DNA of 34,714 nt from Planctomycetota bacterium. GTDB lineage: Bacteria > Planctomycetota > J058. Each line of letters opens with the position of its first letter. Position 1 is the first letter of the stretch. Made by a program: the position numbers and the translations under genes. Under the pieces are notes generated by a model. It searched no databases and was not told the origin of the DNA. It was given only the letters and a program-made list of their open reading frames with translations. The stretch spans positions 1 to 34,714 of the forward strand of contig RFHU01000015.1 in assembly GCA_003695705.1 (NCBI GenBank), written 5' to 3'. Positions 24,474-34,714 of this stretch are shown here, piece by piece.

Positions 24474-25745
24474 TCAGGGCGCGAGGAGCGGGACCGTGAC
24501 CTCCTCCTCGCCGGGGACGGTCGTGGTGAGGACCAGGTGCGCGCCCTGGGGGGGCGGCTCGGTGCCTGGCACGACCCGGATCCGCCCTTCTTCCAGCCGT
24601 GCCTCCACGACTCCAGCCGGCTCCGCGCGGACGGCCGTGATGCGGCCCTTGTCGACCGCTACGCGCAGGGGGAAGCCCTCGCGTGGGTTCCCGGCGCTGG
24701 GCAGGAGGAGCGCGGCGGGGCGGACGCGCACTCGGGGAAGGATGTTGACGTAGACCGGGATGCGCACGAGGCGCTGGTGGGGGTCGTCGATGTAGGCATC
24801 CACGAAGCCGGCGTAGGGACCCGGGGGTGCGTCGGGGAGCACGGCGATTTCGAGTTCCACCCGCTGCTTGCTGATGGTCTTCGCCTGAACCCGCAAGCGG
24901 GTTGCGTCGTAGCCCAGGCGGGCCACGGCGATCCCCTCTTCGCCGTCGCGCCGTTCGATGGGCGCCACCCGCAGCGCACCCTTGGCTCTCGGGACCGAGC
25001 CGAAGTGTACGGCCGGTGGGCCGGCGATGCGCTGGTTGACCAGGGCCGCCACCATGACCCGAAACACGGGCTGCACGGTGATGTTCGTCTCGAAGTCGAG
25101 GAAGGTGTCGAGCTGGCCGAGCGGCGCACGGTCGACGAGGAGCTCCACGTCGATCCGGACGCCCTTGCGGGGAGCGTCCGCGGGGAGGGGGACGACGCGC
25201 ACCCGCAGGTAGTCGGGGAGCTGGCTGGTCAGCTTGGCGCTGAAGCCGGCCGCGGCCGCCTCCTCGCCCGTGACGAGGATGGTCTTCTTGGCGTTCGCGA
25301 GGCCCTGGACGACCTCCCCGAAGTAGGCTCCGTGGGGGGCCACCCGGTAGACGGTCTTCACTTCGCCGCGGAGGGCGAGGAGGGTGCAGTAGCGGCCCAG
25401 GTCGCGCTGGGTCGGATCGTTGGAGTAAATGGCGATCCGAAACGACTGGTAGCCGGGCGGCCGTTCGCGCGAGTCGAAGGTGAGGACCAGCTCCTTCTCC
25501 TCGCCGGGCGCGAGGCGTTGCGGGTAAGAAGCCACCGTGCAGCCGCAGCTTGGCTTCACGCGCTCGAGGACGAGGGGTTCGTCGCCCACGTTGCTTAGGG
25601 GGACCTTCACCTCGGCCTTCTGGCCGTGCATGATCAGGCCGAAGTCGAGCTCCTTCTCGCCGACCTTCAGGCGCGGTCCCTGGCCGGCCGCGGCGGTCGG
25701 GGCAAGGGCGAGGAGGAGCAGGGAGCAGGCGGTGGCGCGGCGCAT
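24474..25745 (-). CDS. DUF1573-domain exported protein
   Basis: The 423-residue protein has a signal peptide (MRRATACSLLLLALAPTAAA). It opens with a classic DUF1573 segment: LDFGLIMHGQKAEVKVPLSN followed by VLERVKPSCGCTVA (Cys67 and Cys69), then LAPGEEKELVLTFDSR. Two or three further immunoglobulin-like beta-sandwich segments follow, including VHFGSVPRAKGALRV and YVNILPRVRVRPAALLL. DUF1573 proteins are abundant in Planctomycetota and Bacteroidota; they are predicted surface or periplasmic binding modules of unknown function. ATG 25745 has GGAGG 8 bases upstream. It is the first gene of the minus-strand train after ligA, separated from ligA by a hairpin. Confidence 0.87.
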   Translation of the reverse strand: MRRATACSLLLLALAPTAAAGQGPRLKVGEKELDFGLIMHGQKAEVKVPLSNVGDEPLVLERVKPSCGCTVASYPQRLAPGEEKELVLTFDSRERPPGYQSFRIAIYSNDPTQRDLGRYCTLLALRGEVKTVYRVAPHGAYFGEVVQGLANAKKTILVTGEEAAAAGFSAKLTSQLPDYLRVRVVPLPADAPRKGVRIDVELLVDRAPLGQLDTFLDFETNITVQPVFRVMVAALVNQRIAGPPAVHFGSVPRAKGALRVAPIERRDGEEGIAVARLGYDATRLRVQAKTISKQRVELEIAVLPDAPPGPYAGFVDAYIDDPHQRLVRIPVYVNILPRVRVRPAALLLPSAGNPREGFPLRVAVDKGRITAVRAEPAGVVEARLEEGRIRVVPGTEPPPQGAHLVLTTTVPGEEEVTVPLLAP

Positions 25746-25806
25746 GTTCGGAACCTCCAGGGCGATGCCCCGAGGGTCGCCTGCGGAGGCCTTCCTGACA
25801 AGCGGC

Positions 25807-25827
25807 CTCGCGCGCCGAGCGCGCGGG
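25807..25827 (-). terminator. Hairpin downstream of ligA
   Basis: CTCGCGCGC (25807-25815) pairs with GCGCGCGGG (25819-25827) through one G-U pair, with a CGA loop. It lies just after the ligA stop on the minus strand, so it probably ends the ligA transcript. No U-tract is visible. Confidence 0.45.
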
Positions 25828-25841
25828 GCGCGCCCGCGGGC

Positions 25842-29373
<3,532 letters not shown>

Positions 29374-29377
<4 letters not shown>

Positions 29378-29832
29378 AGAAGATCCTCGTGACCACCGAT
29401 TTCTCCGAACTGGGCGATCTCGCCGTGCAGCCGGCCGCCGAACTCGCCAAGCGTCTCGGCGCGGAACTCCTCGTCGCCCACGTCCTCGGTGGCGAAGCTC
29501 CCCCCGAGCCCGACGAAGGCGCGGCCTACTACAAGGTGGCCAAGCGGCTCTACGACGCCGACATGGAAATGGAGCGCCAGACCCTGGCCGCCCTCGAGGA
29601 GCGGACCCGGGACCTCGGCGTGGACGGCCGAGCCGTCGTGGCCCGCGGCGCCCCGGTCGAGGGCATCCTCAGCCTGGCAGGGCGGGAGAACGTGGACCTG
29701 ATCGTCATCTCCAGCCAGGGGAGGACCGGGCTCAAGCGCATCCTGCTCGGCTCGGTGGCCGAGGAACTCGCCCGGCTGTCCCCCGTCCCGGTGCTGATCT
29801 GGAAGGACCGCCGCCGCCGCGCCCTGGGCTGA
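29374..29832 (+). CDS. Universal stress protein, UspA family
   Basis: The 152-residue cytosolic protein has the Usp pattern: KKILVTTDFSELGDLAVQPA at the N-terminus, ELLVAHVLGG, VDLIVISSQGRTGLKRILLGS and VPVLIWK at the end. The ATP-binding G-2x-G-9x-G-S motif is present except that its first Gly is Ser (SSQGRTGLKRILLGS), so nucleotide binding is likely but not certain. GTG 29374 overlaps the TerC stop (GTGA), with GGAGGAAGG upstream, so the two are coupled. This pairing suggests a shared role in stress or metal response, which is inference. Confidence 0.92.
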
Positions 29833-29859
29833 GCCTCCCTCGGCAGGCTCCGCGCCGGT

Positions 29860-29879
29860 TCCGCGGCCCGCTCCGCGGA
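29860..29879. terminator. Hairpin between the stress protein and luxR-type genes
   Basis: CCGCGG (29861-29866) pairs with CCGCGG (29873-29878), extended by T29860/A29879, around a 6-base loop. It lies between the convergent stops at 29832 and 29894 and could act in both directions. No U-tract. Confidence 0.45.
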
Positions 29880-29893
29880 CACTGTCGGCCCGC

Positions 29894-30997
29894 TCAGGAG
29901 GGGTACGGCCCGCCCCCCGCCTCGGCGTCTCCGGAGTCGTCGTGGGTCCCGTGCAGCACGCGCCGCGCCAGTTCCGTGCGCCCGTGGACGCCTACCTTCT
30001 TGTAGACGCGCGCGAGGTGGGAGCTGACCGTGGGCGCGGAGATGCGCAAGGCGTGGGCAATTTCGCTGTTGCTGAGTCCTTCGACGGCGAGGAGCGCCAC
30101 CTCACGCTCTCGCGGGGTCAACTTCGCTGCCCTCAAGAGCTCGTGCCCGGCGGCGGCCTCGTGGGGACCGGCGCGCCGCAAGATGCAGAGGACCCGGCCC
30201 TCCGCACCGCCCCCGAGCAGGCAGGACTCGCAGCGCAAGAAGCCGCCGTCGCCGAGCGGCAGCCAGCGGACGAGCGCGTCCGACTCGCGGCCGGCGGAGA
30301 CCAGGCGCTGCGCGTCGGCGACGAGGGGCTCGGCGGGGAAACCGGCGGCGTTGGCGAGGCGTTGGCAGAGCGCGAGCGCGCCGGGCGTCGCCTGGACGAC
30401 CCCGCCCAAGGCATCGAGCACCAAGGCCCCCGAGGCGCCGTCCGCGCCCGCCGGCGCGGAGAGGGCTTCGAGGCGCTCGCGCAGCAGGCAGCCCATGACG
30501 GCGCGGCCGATGTCCGGGGCGGCCAGCCGGATCAGTTCGCGCTCGTGGAGGGTGAAGTCGCCGAGGGAGGCCTCCCGATGAACGGCGAGGGCGAGGCGCC
30601 TCCGCTCGGGCAGGCGGTACGCGAGCCCCAGGATGTGCCGGATCCCCTGCGGCGGCAGGAACTCCCCGGTGAAGGGGTCGCAGCCGAAGTTGCGGTCGGT
30701 GCAGAAGTCGCTGAGGCTGCGCGGTTCGCCGCTTCCTTGCGGGATCAGGTGCCCCATGGGGTCGAAGCTGCGGTAGTAGGCGACGTAGTGTTCGAGGTTC
30801 GCGGGGTCGTTGTTGTGGAAGAAGGCGTGGGTGGGTCCGCGCGCGCCGACCACCATCACCGAGAGGGCGCTCGCCGGCACCAAGACCCGCAGCGTCGCCG
30901 CGATGGCCTCCATTCGCTCCCGGTAGTCCGTCCCCAGGCTGGCGTCCCGCGCCACGGAGAGGAGGAGTTCCACTTCCTCGCTGGAGAAGGAAGACAC
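29894..30997 (-). CDS. LuxR-family transcriptional regulator
   Basis: The 367-residue protein has an unrecognised sensor part followed by a LuxR/FixJ-type helix-turn-helix at 292-348 (AKLTPREREVALLAVEGLSN, then SEIAHALRISAPTVSSHLARVYKKVGV). The N-terminal 170 residues look like a GAF-type sensor (FFHNNDPANLEHYVAYYRSFDP; CGCD-like FGCDPFTGEF), and 188-275 resembles a PAS-type fold. There is no receiver domain, so the signal is probably a small ligand or redox state. Start is GTG 30997, immediately next to a perfect 15-bp palindrome, with no strong ribosome binding site. It is divergent from the GNAT operon, so it is a good candidate to control that operon and itself. Confidence 0.85.
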   Translation of the reverse strand: MSSFSSEEVELLLSVARDASLGTDYRERMEAIAATLRVLVPASALSVMVVGARGPTHAFFHNNDPANLEHYVAYYRSFDPMGHLIPQGSGEPRSLSDFCTDRNFGCDPFTGEFLPPQGIRHILGLAYRLPERRRLALAVHREASLGDFTLHERELIRLAAPDIGRAVMGCLLRERLEALSAPAGADGASGALVLDALGGVVQATPGALALCQRLANAAGFPAEPLVADAQRLVSAGRESDALVRWLPLGDGGFLRCESCLLGGGAEGRVLCILRRAGPHEAAAGHELLRAAKLTPREREVALLAVEGLSNSEIAHALRISAPTVSSHLARVYKKVGVHGRTELARRVLHGTHDDSGDAEAGGGPYPS

Positions 30998-31012
30998 TGA
31001 GACTGAGTCTCA
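30998..31012. promoter_or_regulatory. Perfect 15-bp palindrome at the luxR start, candidate operator
   Basis: TGAGACT-G-AGTCTCA is a perfect inverted repeat abutting the luxR-type GTG codon. It would lie in the 5' leader downstream of the candidate promoter, a position suited to autorepression, or it could form an RNA hairpin at the start codon. Confidence 0.5.
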
Positions 31013-31037
31013 CCGATGAGCTCGGGAATTACCAGTC

Positions 31038-31066
31038 ATTCCAAACCAGCAAGGAGCTGATATCAA
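31038..31066 (-). promoter_or_regulatory. Candidate sigma-70-type promoter for the luxR-type gene
   Basis: On the minus strand, TTGATA (31066-31061; five of six to TTGACA) is followed after exactly 17 bases by TGGAAT (31043-31038; four of six to TATAAT). The region 31014-31085 is visibly richer in A and T than the rest of the window, as expected for a promoter. Confidence 0.45.
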
Positions 31067-31124
31067 AGGACTAAAGGCCTTCTCATCCGAACGCATCATG
31101 GGTCGACCCGGCGCCTGTCGGCCA

Positions 31125-31149
31125 CCCTCGCTCGCTCCGAGAGCGAGGG
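31125..31149 (+). promoter_or_regulatory. Hairpin covering the ribosome binding site of the GNAT gene
   Basis: CCCTCGCTC (31125-31133) pairs perfectly with GAGCGAGGG (31141-31149) around a 7-base loop. The 3' arm carries the GAGGG that would serve as ribosome binding site for ATG 31153, so the hairpin would hide it. This could set a low or regulated level of translation for the operon. Confidence 0.5.
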
Positions 31150-31152
31150 TTC

Positions 31153-32130
31153 ATGCGTCCCCACTCCCTTCGCCTGCGCCTGGCCCGACCCGACGACGCC
31201 GCCGCCATCGCCGCCAACGTCGCGGCGGCCTACGGCCAGGGCTACGCCGAGCCGGCCTTCCTCGACCCCCGCCGGGTGCGCGCCGCCCTGCGCGCGGGCC
31301 GGGTCCTCTACGCCATCGCCGAGGACTCCGGGGGGCGGGCGGTCGCCCAGTGTGCCCTCGAAGACCTCGGTCGGGGCCGCTTCGAGCACAGCAAGGCGGT
31401 CGTCCTCCCCGAACACCGTGGGGCGGGGCTCATGGGAGCGCTCAGCCGCCTGCTCTACGCGGAGGCGCGTCGCCGAGGAGTTCGCCTGCTCCTCGGGCGT
31501 TCGGTCACCTGCCACTTGCGCACCCAGCGCTGCACCGCCCGCGCGGGCTACGTTCCCCTGGGTCTGCTGGCCAACCTCTGGCCGGCCCGCTGCATCGCCG
31601 GGCGCGCTCCCGACGGGCCTCCGGTCTCCTGCCTGCTCGAAGGGCTGCCCCTCGCTCCCCTCCCCGCCCGGCCGCTCGCCCTTCGCGGGGCCGCGGGCGC
31701 GTTGGCCCAGGCTGCTCTCTCCCGGCTGGGCGCCGAGGTCGTGCTCTTGCCCGAGGACGCCGGGGAGTCCGGCGCGCCGCCGCGCTTCGCACCCCGCCGC
31801 CGCCCCCTGCTGGGCCTCCTTCACTTCGCGCCGTTGCCGCCCGAGGTCCCCCGGGGCTTGCCCCTCGCGCGCGCCCTCGAGGCCGAGGCCCGCGTGGTGT
31901 GGCTCGATCAGCCGGTCGCCGCGCCCGGCGCCGACCGGCTCGCGGCGACCCTCTTTGCCTGGGGCTTCTTCCCTGCCGCCTTCGTTCCCTGGGAAGGCCC
32001 CGGAGGCGCCGACGTCCTCCGCTGGCAGCGCTGCACCGAGGCGCTCCCCGAGCTGGAGGAACTCGTCTTGCTGCCCACCGCGCGGGAGTTCTGCCGAGGG
32101 CTCCTCGCGGGCGCCGGAGCGACCGTGTGA
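31153..32130 (+). CDS. GNAT-family N-acetyltransferase-like protein
   Basis: The 325-residue protein has an N-terminal GNAT domain: LRLARPDDAAAIAANVAAAY at the start, the acetyl-CoA-binding region AVVLPEHRGAGLMGALSRLLY (82-102), and TCHLRTQRCTARAGYVPLG. The canonical R/Q-x-x-G-x-G/A is slightly altered (RGAGLMG). The C-terminal half (about 170-325) looks like a second, degenerate acetyltransferase-type fold. Substrate unknown. ATG 31153 is preceded by GAGGG inside a hairpin. It is the first of four genes that overlap by 4 bases each, divergent from the LuxR-type regulator. Confidence 0.78.
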   Translation: MRPHSLRLRLARPDDAAAIAANVAAAYGQGYAEPAFLDPRRVRAALRAGRVLYAIAEDSGGRAVAQCALEDLGRGRFEHSKAVVLPEHRGAGLMGALSRLLYAEARRRGVRLLLGRSVTCHLRTQRCTARAGYVPLGLLANLWPARCIAGRAPDGPPVSCLLEGLPLAPLPARPLALRGAAGALAQAALSRLGAEVVLLPEDAGESGAPPRFAPRRRPLLGLLHFAPLPPEVPRGLPLARALEAEARVVWLDQPVAAPGADRLAATLFAWGFFPAAFVPWEGPGGADVLRWQRCTEALPELEELVLLPTAREFCRGLLAGAGATV

Positions 32131-32747
32131 CCGGCGGTGCCCTGGAGCTCCAGCGCGTCCTCGTGGAAGCGGACCGCGCCGTCCGCGCGCGGCCCTTTTT
32201 CGCCCGCGCTCTCCGCGGACGCCTCTCCGGCGCCGAATACGCGGAGCTCATTGCCCAGACCCTCGAGCTCCTCGACTCCCTCGGCGCTCCGTCGGTCGAG
32301 GCGCTGTCGCGGGCCGGCCGCCGCGACCTCGTGCGCCTGCGGGAGGCGTCGACCGCGCCGGAGGCGCCCTGCCCGAGCGCGCGGCTCCTCGCCTGCGCTC
32401 GCGCGGGCCTCGATGCCCGCGACACTCCCGCCGACCTCGGGCAGGCGGGCCTGGCGGTGGTCGGGACCTCCTGGTGCGCCGACCTCGCGGGCGCGCTGGA
32501 GACCCCCTACCCCGGGCGCACGGGCTTCCTTCGCCGTCTGCGCGAGGAAGCCCTGCGCTGCGCCGCAGCCCTCTGCGCCGGGCTGCGCGCCGGGACCCTC
32601 GACCCACGTTGGACGTGCGCCTCGGCCGAACTCGGCCGCGCTGCCTTGCTCGGCCTCGCCGCCCACCTCGAGCTGCGCTGGCCCGAGCCGCTGGCCCACG
32701 TACAGCTCACCGCAAAGGCCCGTTCCCCTCGGAGACGAAGCTCATGA
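32127..32747 (+). CDS. Haem-oxygenase-fold-like protein without visible metal ligands
   Basis: The 206-residue protein begins like the next one: RARPFFARALRGRLSGAEYAELIAQ versus RACPFYGRLLQGRLSADEYAAWLTQ. Both appear to belong to the haem-oxygenase/TenA-like helical fold. However, the ExxxxxxH ligand helix of the neighbour has no counterpart here, and several Cys are present instead (for example SWCADLAGALE, RCAAALCAGL). It may be a degenerate partner forming a heteromer with the following protein. GTG 32127 overlaps the GNAT stop (GTGA) and ends in an ATGA overlap with the next gene. Function unknown; fold assignment is by resemblance to its neighbour. Confidence 0.65.
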   Translation: MTGGALELQRVLVEADRAVRARPFFARALRGRLSGAEYAELIAQTLELLDSLGAPSVEALSRAGRRDLVRLREASTAPEAPCPSARLLACARAGLDARDTPADLGQAGLAVVGTSWCADLAGALETPYPGRTGFLRRLREEALRCAAALCAGLRAGTLDPRWTCASAELGRAALLGLAAHLELRWPEPLAHVQLTAKARSPRRRSS

Positions 32748-33472
32748 CCGCCCTCCTCGCACCTCCCCTTTCCGACGAACTCCGCCGCCGCGCCCGCGAC
32801 CTCGACGCGCGCTTGCGCGCCTGCCCCTTCTACGGCCGCCTCCTGCAGGGCCGTCTCTCTGCGGACGAATACGCCGCCTGGCTCACCCAGCAGTACAAGT
32901 ACGTGCGCTTGACCAGCGAAATTACCGCCGGACTCGCCGCCGCCACCCGAGGGCACGAGGACCCGCTCTACCGCGACCTCCACGCCTACGCGAGCTACGA
33001 GCACGAAGAGGAGAAAGGCCACGACGAGCTGCTCCTGGTCGACCTCGCGGCCCTCTGGAAGGTGGGGCGCACCGAGGCCCTCGGGCGCGTGGAGCGCACT
33101 CCGACCGCCCCGGCCATCGGCGCCTACGCGGCGATGCTGGACTACTGGTTGCGCCGCCAACCACTGGCTGCCCTCGGCGTCGCCCTGGCTCTGGAGACCC
33201 TCGCCGCGCTGCAGAGCGACGTCATCTACGAGGAAATGAAGGCGCGCAGCGGCATTCCCGGCGTGGAGCGCTCGCTTCGCTTCTTCCGCGCGCATCGCGC
33301 CGAGGTCGAAGTCGAGCACAGCTCCGCCGCGGCGGTGATGCTCGATCGCCTCGAAGACCCCGCGGCCCGCAGCGCTGCTTTCTTCCTGGCCAACGCCGCC
33401 CTCGCGATGTTCGAGGGGACGGCCCACTACCTGGCGGGGCTCTACGGCCGGGGAGCGACCGACCGGTCGTGA
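32744..33472 (+). CDS. Haem-oxygenase-like iron-dependent redox enzyme (HDO/TenA-like fold)
   Basis: The 242-residue protein has features of the haem-oxygenase-like diiron oxidase/iron-containing redox enzyme group: CPFYGRLLQGRLSADEYAAWLTQQ, then YEHEEEKGHDELLLVDL with Glu86 and His93 in an E-x6-H pattern. LALETLAALQ gives Glu151, and AHRAEVEVEH gives His184, Glu189 and His192. These are plausible iron ligands and resemble those of UndA/CADD-type enzymes, which oxidise amines, fatty acids or amino acids with O2. The substrate is not readable. It overlaps both neighbours by 4 bases, so it is made with the degenerate paralogue and the receiver protein. Confidence 0.78.
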   Translation: MTALLAPPLSDELRRRARDLDARLRACPFYGRLLQGRLSADEYAAWLTQQYKYVRLTSEITAGLAAATRGHEDPLYRDLHAYASYEHEEEKGHDELLLVDLAALWKVGRTEALGRVERTPTAPAIGAYAAMLDYWLRRQPLAALGVALALETLAALQSDVIYEEMKARSGIPGVERSLRFFRAHRAEVEVEHSSAAAVMLDRLEDPAARSAAFFLANAALAMFEGTAHYLAGLYGRGATDRS

Positions 33473-34227
33473 GCGACGATCCCCCCGCCCAAGCGAGCGC
33501 CGCGGGGCCCTCGGACGAGGGCCTCGCGGATCCCCGGGAGCTCCTGCTCTCGCTGCGCCGGTTGGCAGCGCTGCAGTCCCTCACCAGCGCCCTCCTCAAC
33601 GACCTCAACGAGCTCCTGATGGTCCTCGGCGAGCAGCTCCAAGGGCTCCTCTCCGAGGTCGACGCGGAGCATCCCCTGCGAGGGCTCGTGCACCGCCTTC
33701 AGGGCGTCGGAGAGCGGGTCGAGGAGCTGGCGCGGGAGCTTCGCAGCCACGGGCGGGAGGCGGCGGAGCTCCTCGACGACGGAACGGAAGCCGTGGATTC
33801 GGACCTCGCGGGTCCCCAGACCGCCCCTCCCCCGCGCGCCCCGGCGAGTCCGCCGCTGGCCTTGATCGTGGAAGACCAGGCCCTGGTTCGCAGCTACCTG
33901 GCCGAACTCCTCCGCCGCGAAGGCTACGAGGTGCTCGTCGCCGATTGCGCCGAGCGCGCGCAGGCGCTGCTGGAGAGCTGCGAGCGCCCCCTCGGACTCC
34001 TGCTCGCGGATGTCGTCCTCCCCGGCGACTCGGGCCCTGCGCTGGCACGGGAGCTGCTCCGCCGCCAGCCGGGCCTGCCCGTGCTCTTCATCTCGGGCTA
34101 TCCGCCGGACGCCCGGGGGGTCTCCGCGGAGGACCTCGGCGGAGCCCCCCTCCTCCTCAAGCCCTTCGGCAGCGACGAACTCCTCGCCGCCATCCGCGAG
34201 GTTCGAAGGACTGCAGGCCTCCGCTGA
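33469..34227 (+). CDS. Response-regulator receiver protein with degenerate kinase-like N-terminus
   Basis: The 252-residue protein ends in a complete CheY-like receiver domain (about 129-248): acidic pair Glu135/Asp136 in IVEDQ, phospho-acceptor Asp181 in LLLADVVLPG, Ser209 in FISGY and Lys231 in LLLKPF. The N-terminus has LTSALLNDLNELLMVLGEQL (38-57), which resembles the histidine-kinase H-box helix of the AHDFNNLL type, but the His is replaced by Asn44. No ATPase domain follows, only a helical stretch and an acidic Pro-rich linker. There is no DNA-binding output domain. GTG 33469 overlaps the previous stop (GTGA). It probably acts by protein-protein contact within this operon's pathway. Confidence 0.85.
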   Translation: MSDDPPAQASAAGPSDEGLADPRELLLSLRRLAALQSLTSALLNDLNELLMVLGEQLQGLLSEVDAEHPLRGLVHRLQGVGERVEELARELRSHGREAAELLDDGTEAVDSDLAGPQTAPPPRAPASPPLALIVEDQALVRSYLAELLRREGYEVLVADCAERAQALLESCERPLGLLLADVVLPGDSGPALARELLRRQPGLPVLFISGYPPDARGVSAEDLGGAPLLLKPFGSDELLAAIREVRRTAGLR

Positions 34228-34353
34228 CCCGTCCGCTCCGAGCCGCGGGCACCTAGGGTCCGCCTCAAGGGGGGCCATCGCCCGTCGCATAGCGGATCGA
34301 CACATACCGGACTTCAACCGCCGAGGACACCCTCGAAGGGAAGGCAATGCTCT
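34228..34353. other. Gap between receiver gene and IS remnant
   Basis: This 126-base stretch contains no gene. It may include the insertion junction of the IS5-type element, but no terminal inverted repeat or target duplication could be identified. Confidence 0.3.
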
Positions 34354-34714
34354 CTACGACACGGCGACTCGACGCAGGCGCGGAACGATCACGAGGTCGA
34401 TCGTCGCCGGGTAGTTCACCGCGAGCTGTTCGAATCGGGTGGCCACCCGCCTGCATTCCTTAAGCCACGTCACGCAACGCTCGACAACCTTCCTGCGCGG
34501 GTCCTTCCCCTTGTCAAAGCCCCGGTGGCCGCCAATGCGCCCTACCTGGTCGCTGCGCTGTGGAATCACCGGCGGAATCCGAACCGCGTTCACGCTGTCC
34601 TCGAAACTCTTCGATTCGTGAGCCTGGCCCGGCGTTGCGACCGCCGCTCGCGCAGCGAGCCGCACGAATCGACGTGCCGTCCACGCACCAAAGATCCCAG
34701 TCCAACTCCCCTGC
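34354..34714 (-). pseudogene. IS5-type transposase remnant, frameshifted, deleted and cut by the window edge
   Basis: On the minus strand, LDWDLWCVDGTSIRAARC (from 34708) matches the first catalytic-Asp region of IS5-group DDE transposases (VDGT). The frame then shifts near 34620-34630, and a second frame (ending at 34354) continues with AHESKSFEDSVNAVRIPPVI, a D-E segment KVVERCVTWLKECRRVATRF and a typical C-terminus. The part between RIPP and VIPQRSD, which should carry the second catalytic Asp, appears missing by about 35 residues. Both lesions make it inactive. The other end lies outside the window. No clear terminal inverted repeat was found. Confidence 0.8.

Overview
The window is a very GC-rich (roughly 70 percent), densely coded bacterial chromosome segment. 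Nothing taxonomic such as rRNA is present. The mix of NPCBM-domain, DUF1573 and DUF3857/transglutaminase secreted proteins, a thioredoxin-PDZ protein with in-frame UGA codons, and a class 1 OLD nuclease points to a Planctomycetota-like lineage. This is an inference from gene content only. UGA is used as a normal stop by many genes here (for example pckA), so the genetic code is standard.

Layout: (1) 2-571, 3' end of a Lys/Ala/Cys-rich repeat protein, convergent with an OLD-family ATPase/TOPRIM nuclease (707-2371, minus). (2) 2522-4111, ATP-dependent PEP carboxykinase, convergent with a coupled minus-strand pair, a PEP-utilising rifampicin-phosphotransferase-like enzyme and a CarS-like CDP-lipid synthase (4198-6904). 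(3) 6943-9330, an MMPL/RND exporter, then a small secreted protein on the minus strand. (4) 9958-11250, a probable selenoprotein: a thioredoxin-like plus double PDZ protein whose frame crosses two UGA codons in a UxxUxxC redox motif, followed by SECIS-like hairpins. This is the most striking observation. (5) 11466-12348, a DUF1893 protein and a hotdog thioesterase. (6) 12376-25745, a long minus-strand train of exported proteins: two DUF3857/transglutaminase-like giants in tandem (the second apparently without its catalytic Cys), an NPCBM protein, a lipoprotein, a HEAT-repeat lipoprotein and a DUF1573 protein. (7) 25842-28112, NAD-dependent DNA ligase LigA with a duplicated C-terminal BRCT domain. 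(8) 28307-29832, TerC-family membrane protein overlapping a universal stress protein. (9) 29894-30997, a LuxR-type regulator divergent from a four-gene operon (31153-34227) whose genes all overlap by 4 bp: GNAT acetyltransferase, two haem-oxygenase-fold proteins (one keeping candidate iron ligands, one not), and a receiver protein with a degenerate kinase-like N-terminus. (10) 34354-34714, a frameshifted, internally deleted IS5-type transposase remnant running off the window.

Regulatory and structural features include strong hairpins between the convergent pairs (600-633, 4165-4190, 29860-29879), a perfect 15-bp palindrome touching the luxR start codon, a candidate luxR promoter, and a hairpin that would cover the ribosome binding site of the GNAT operon. 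No tRNA, rRNA, CRISPR array or complete mobile element was seen.
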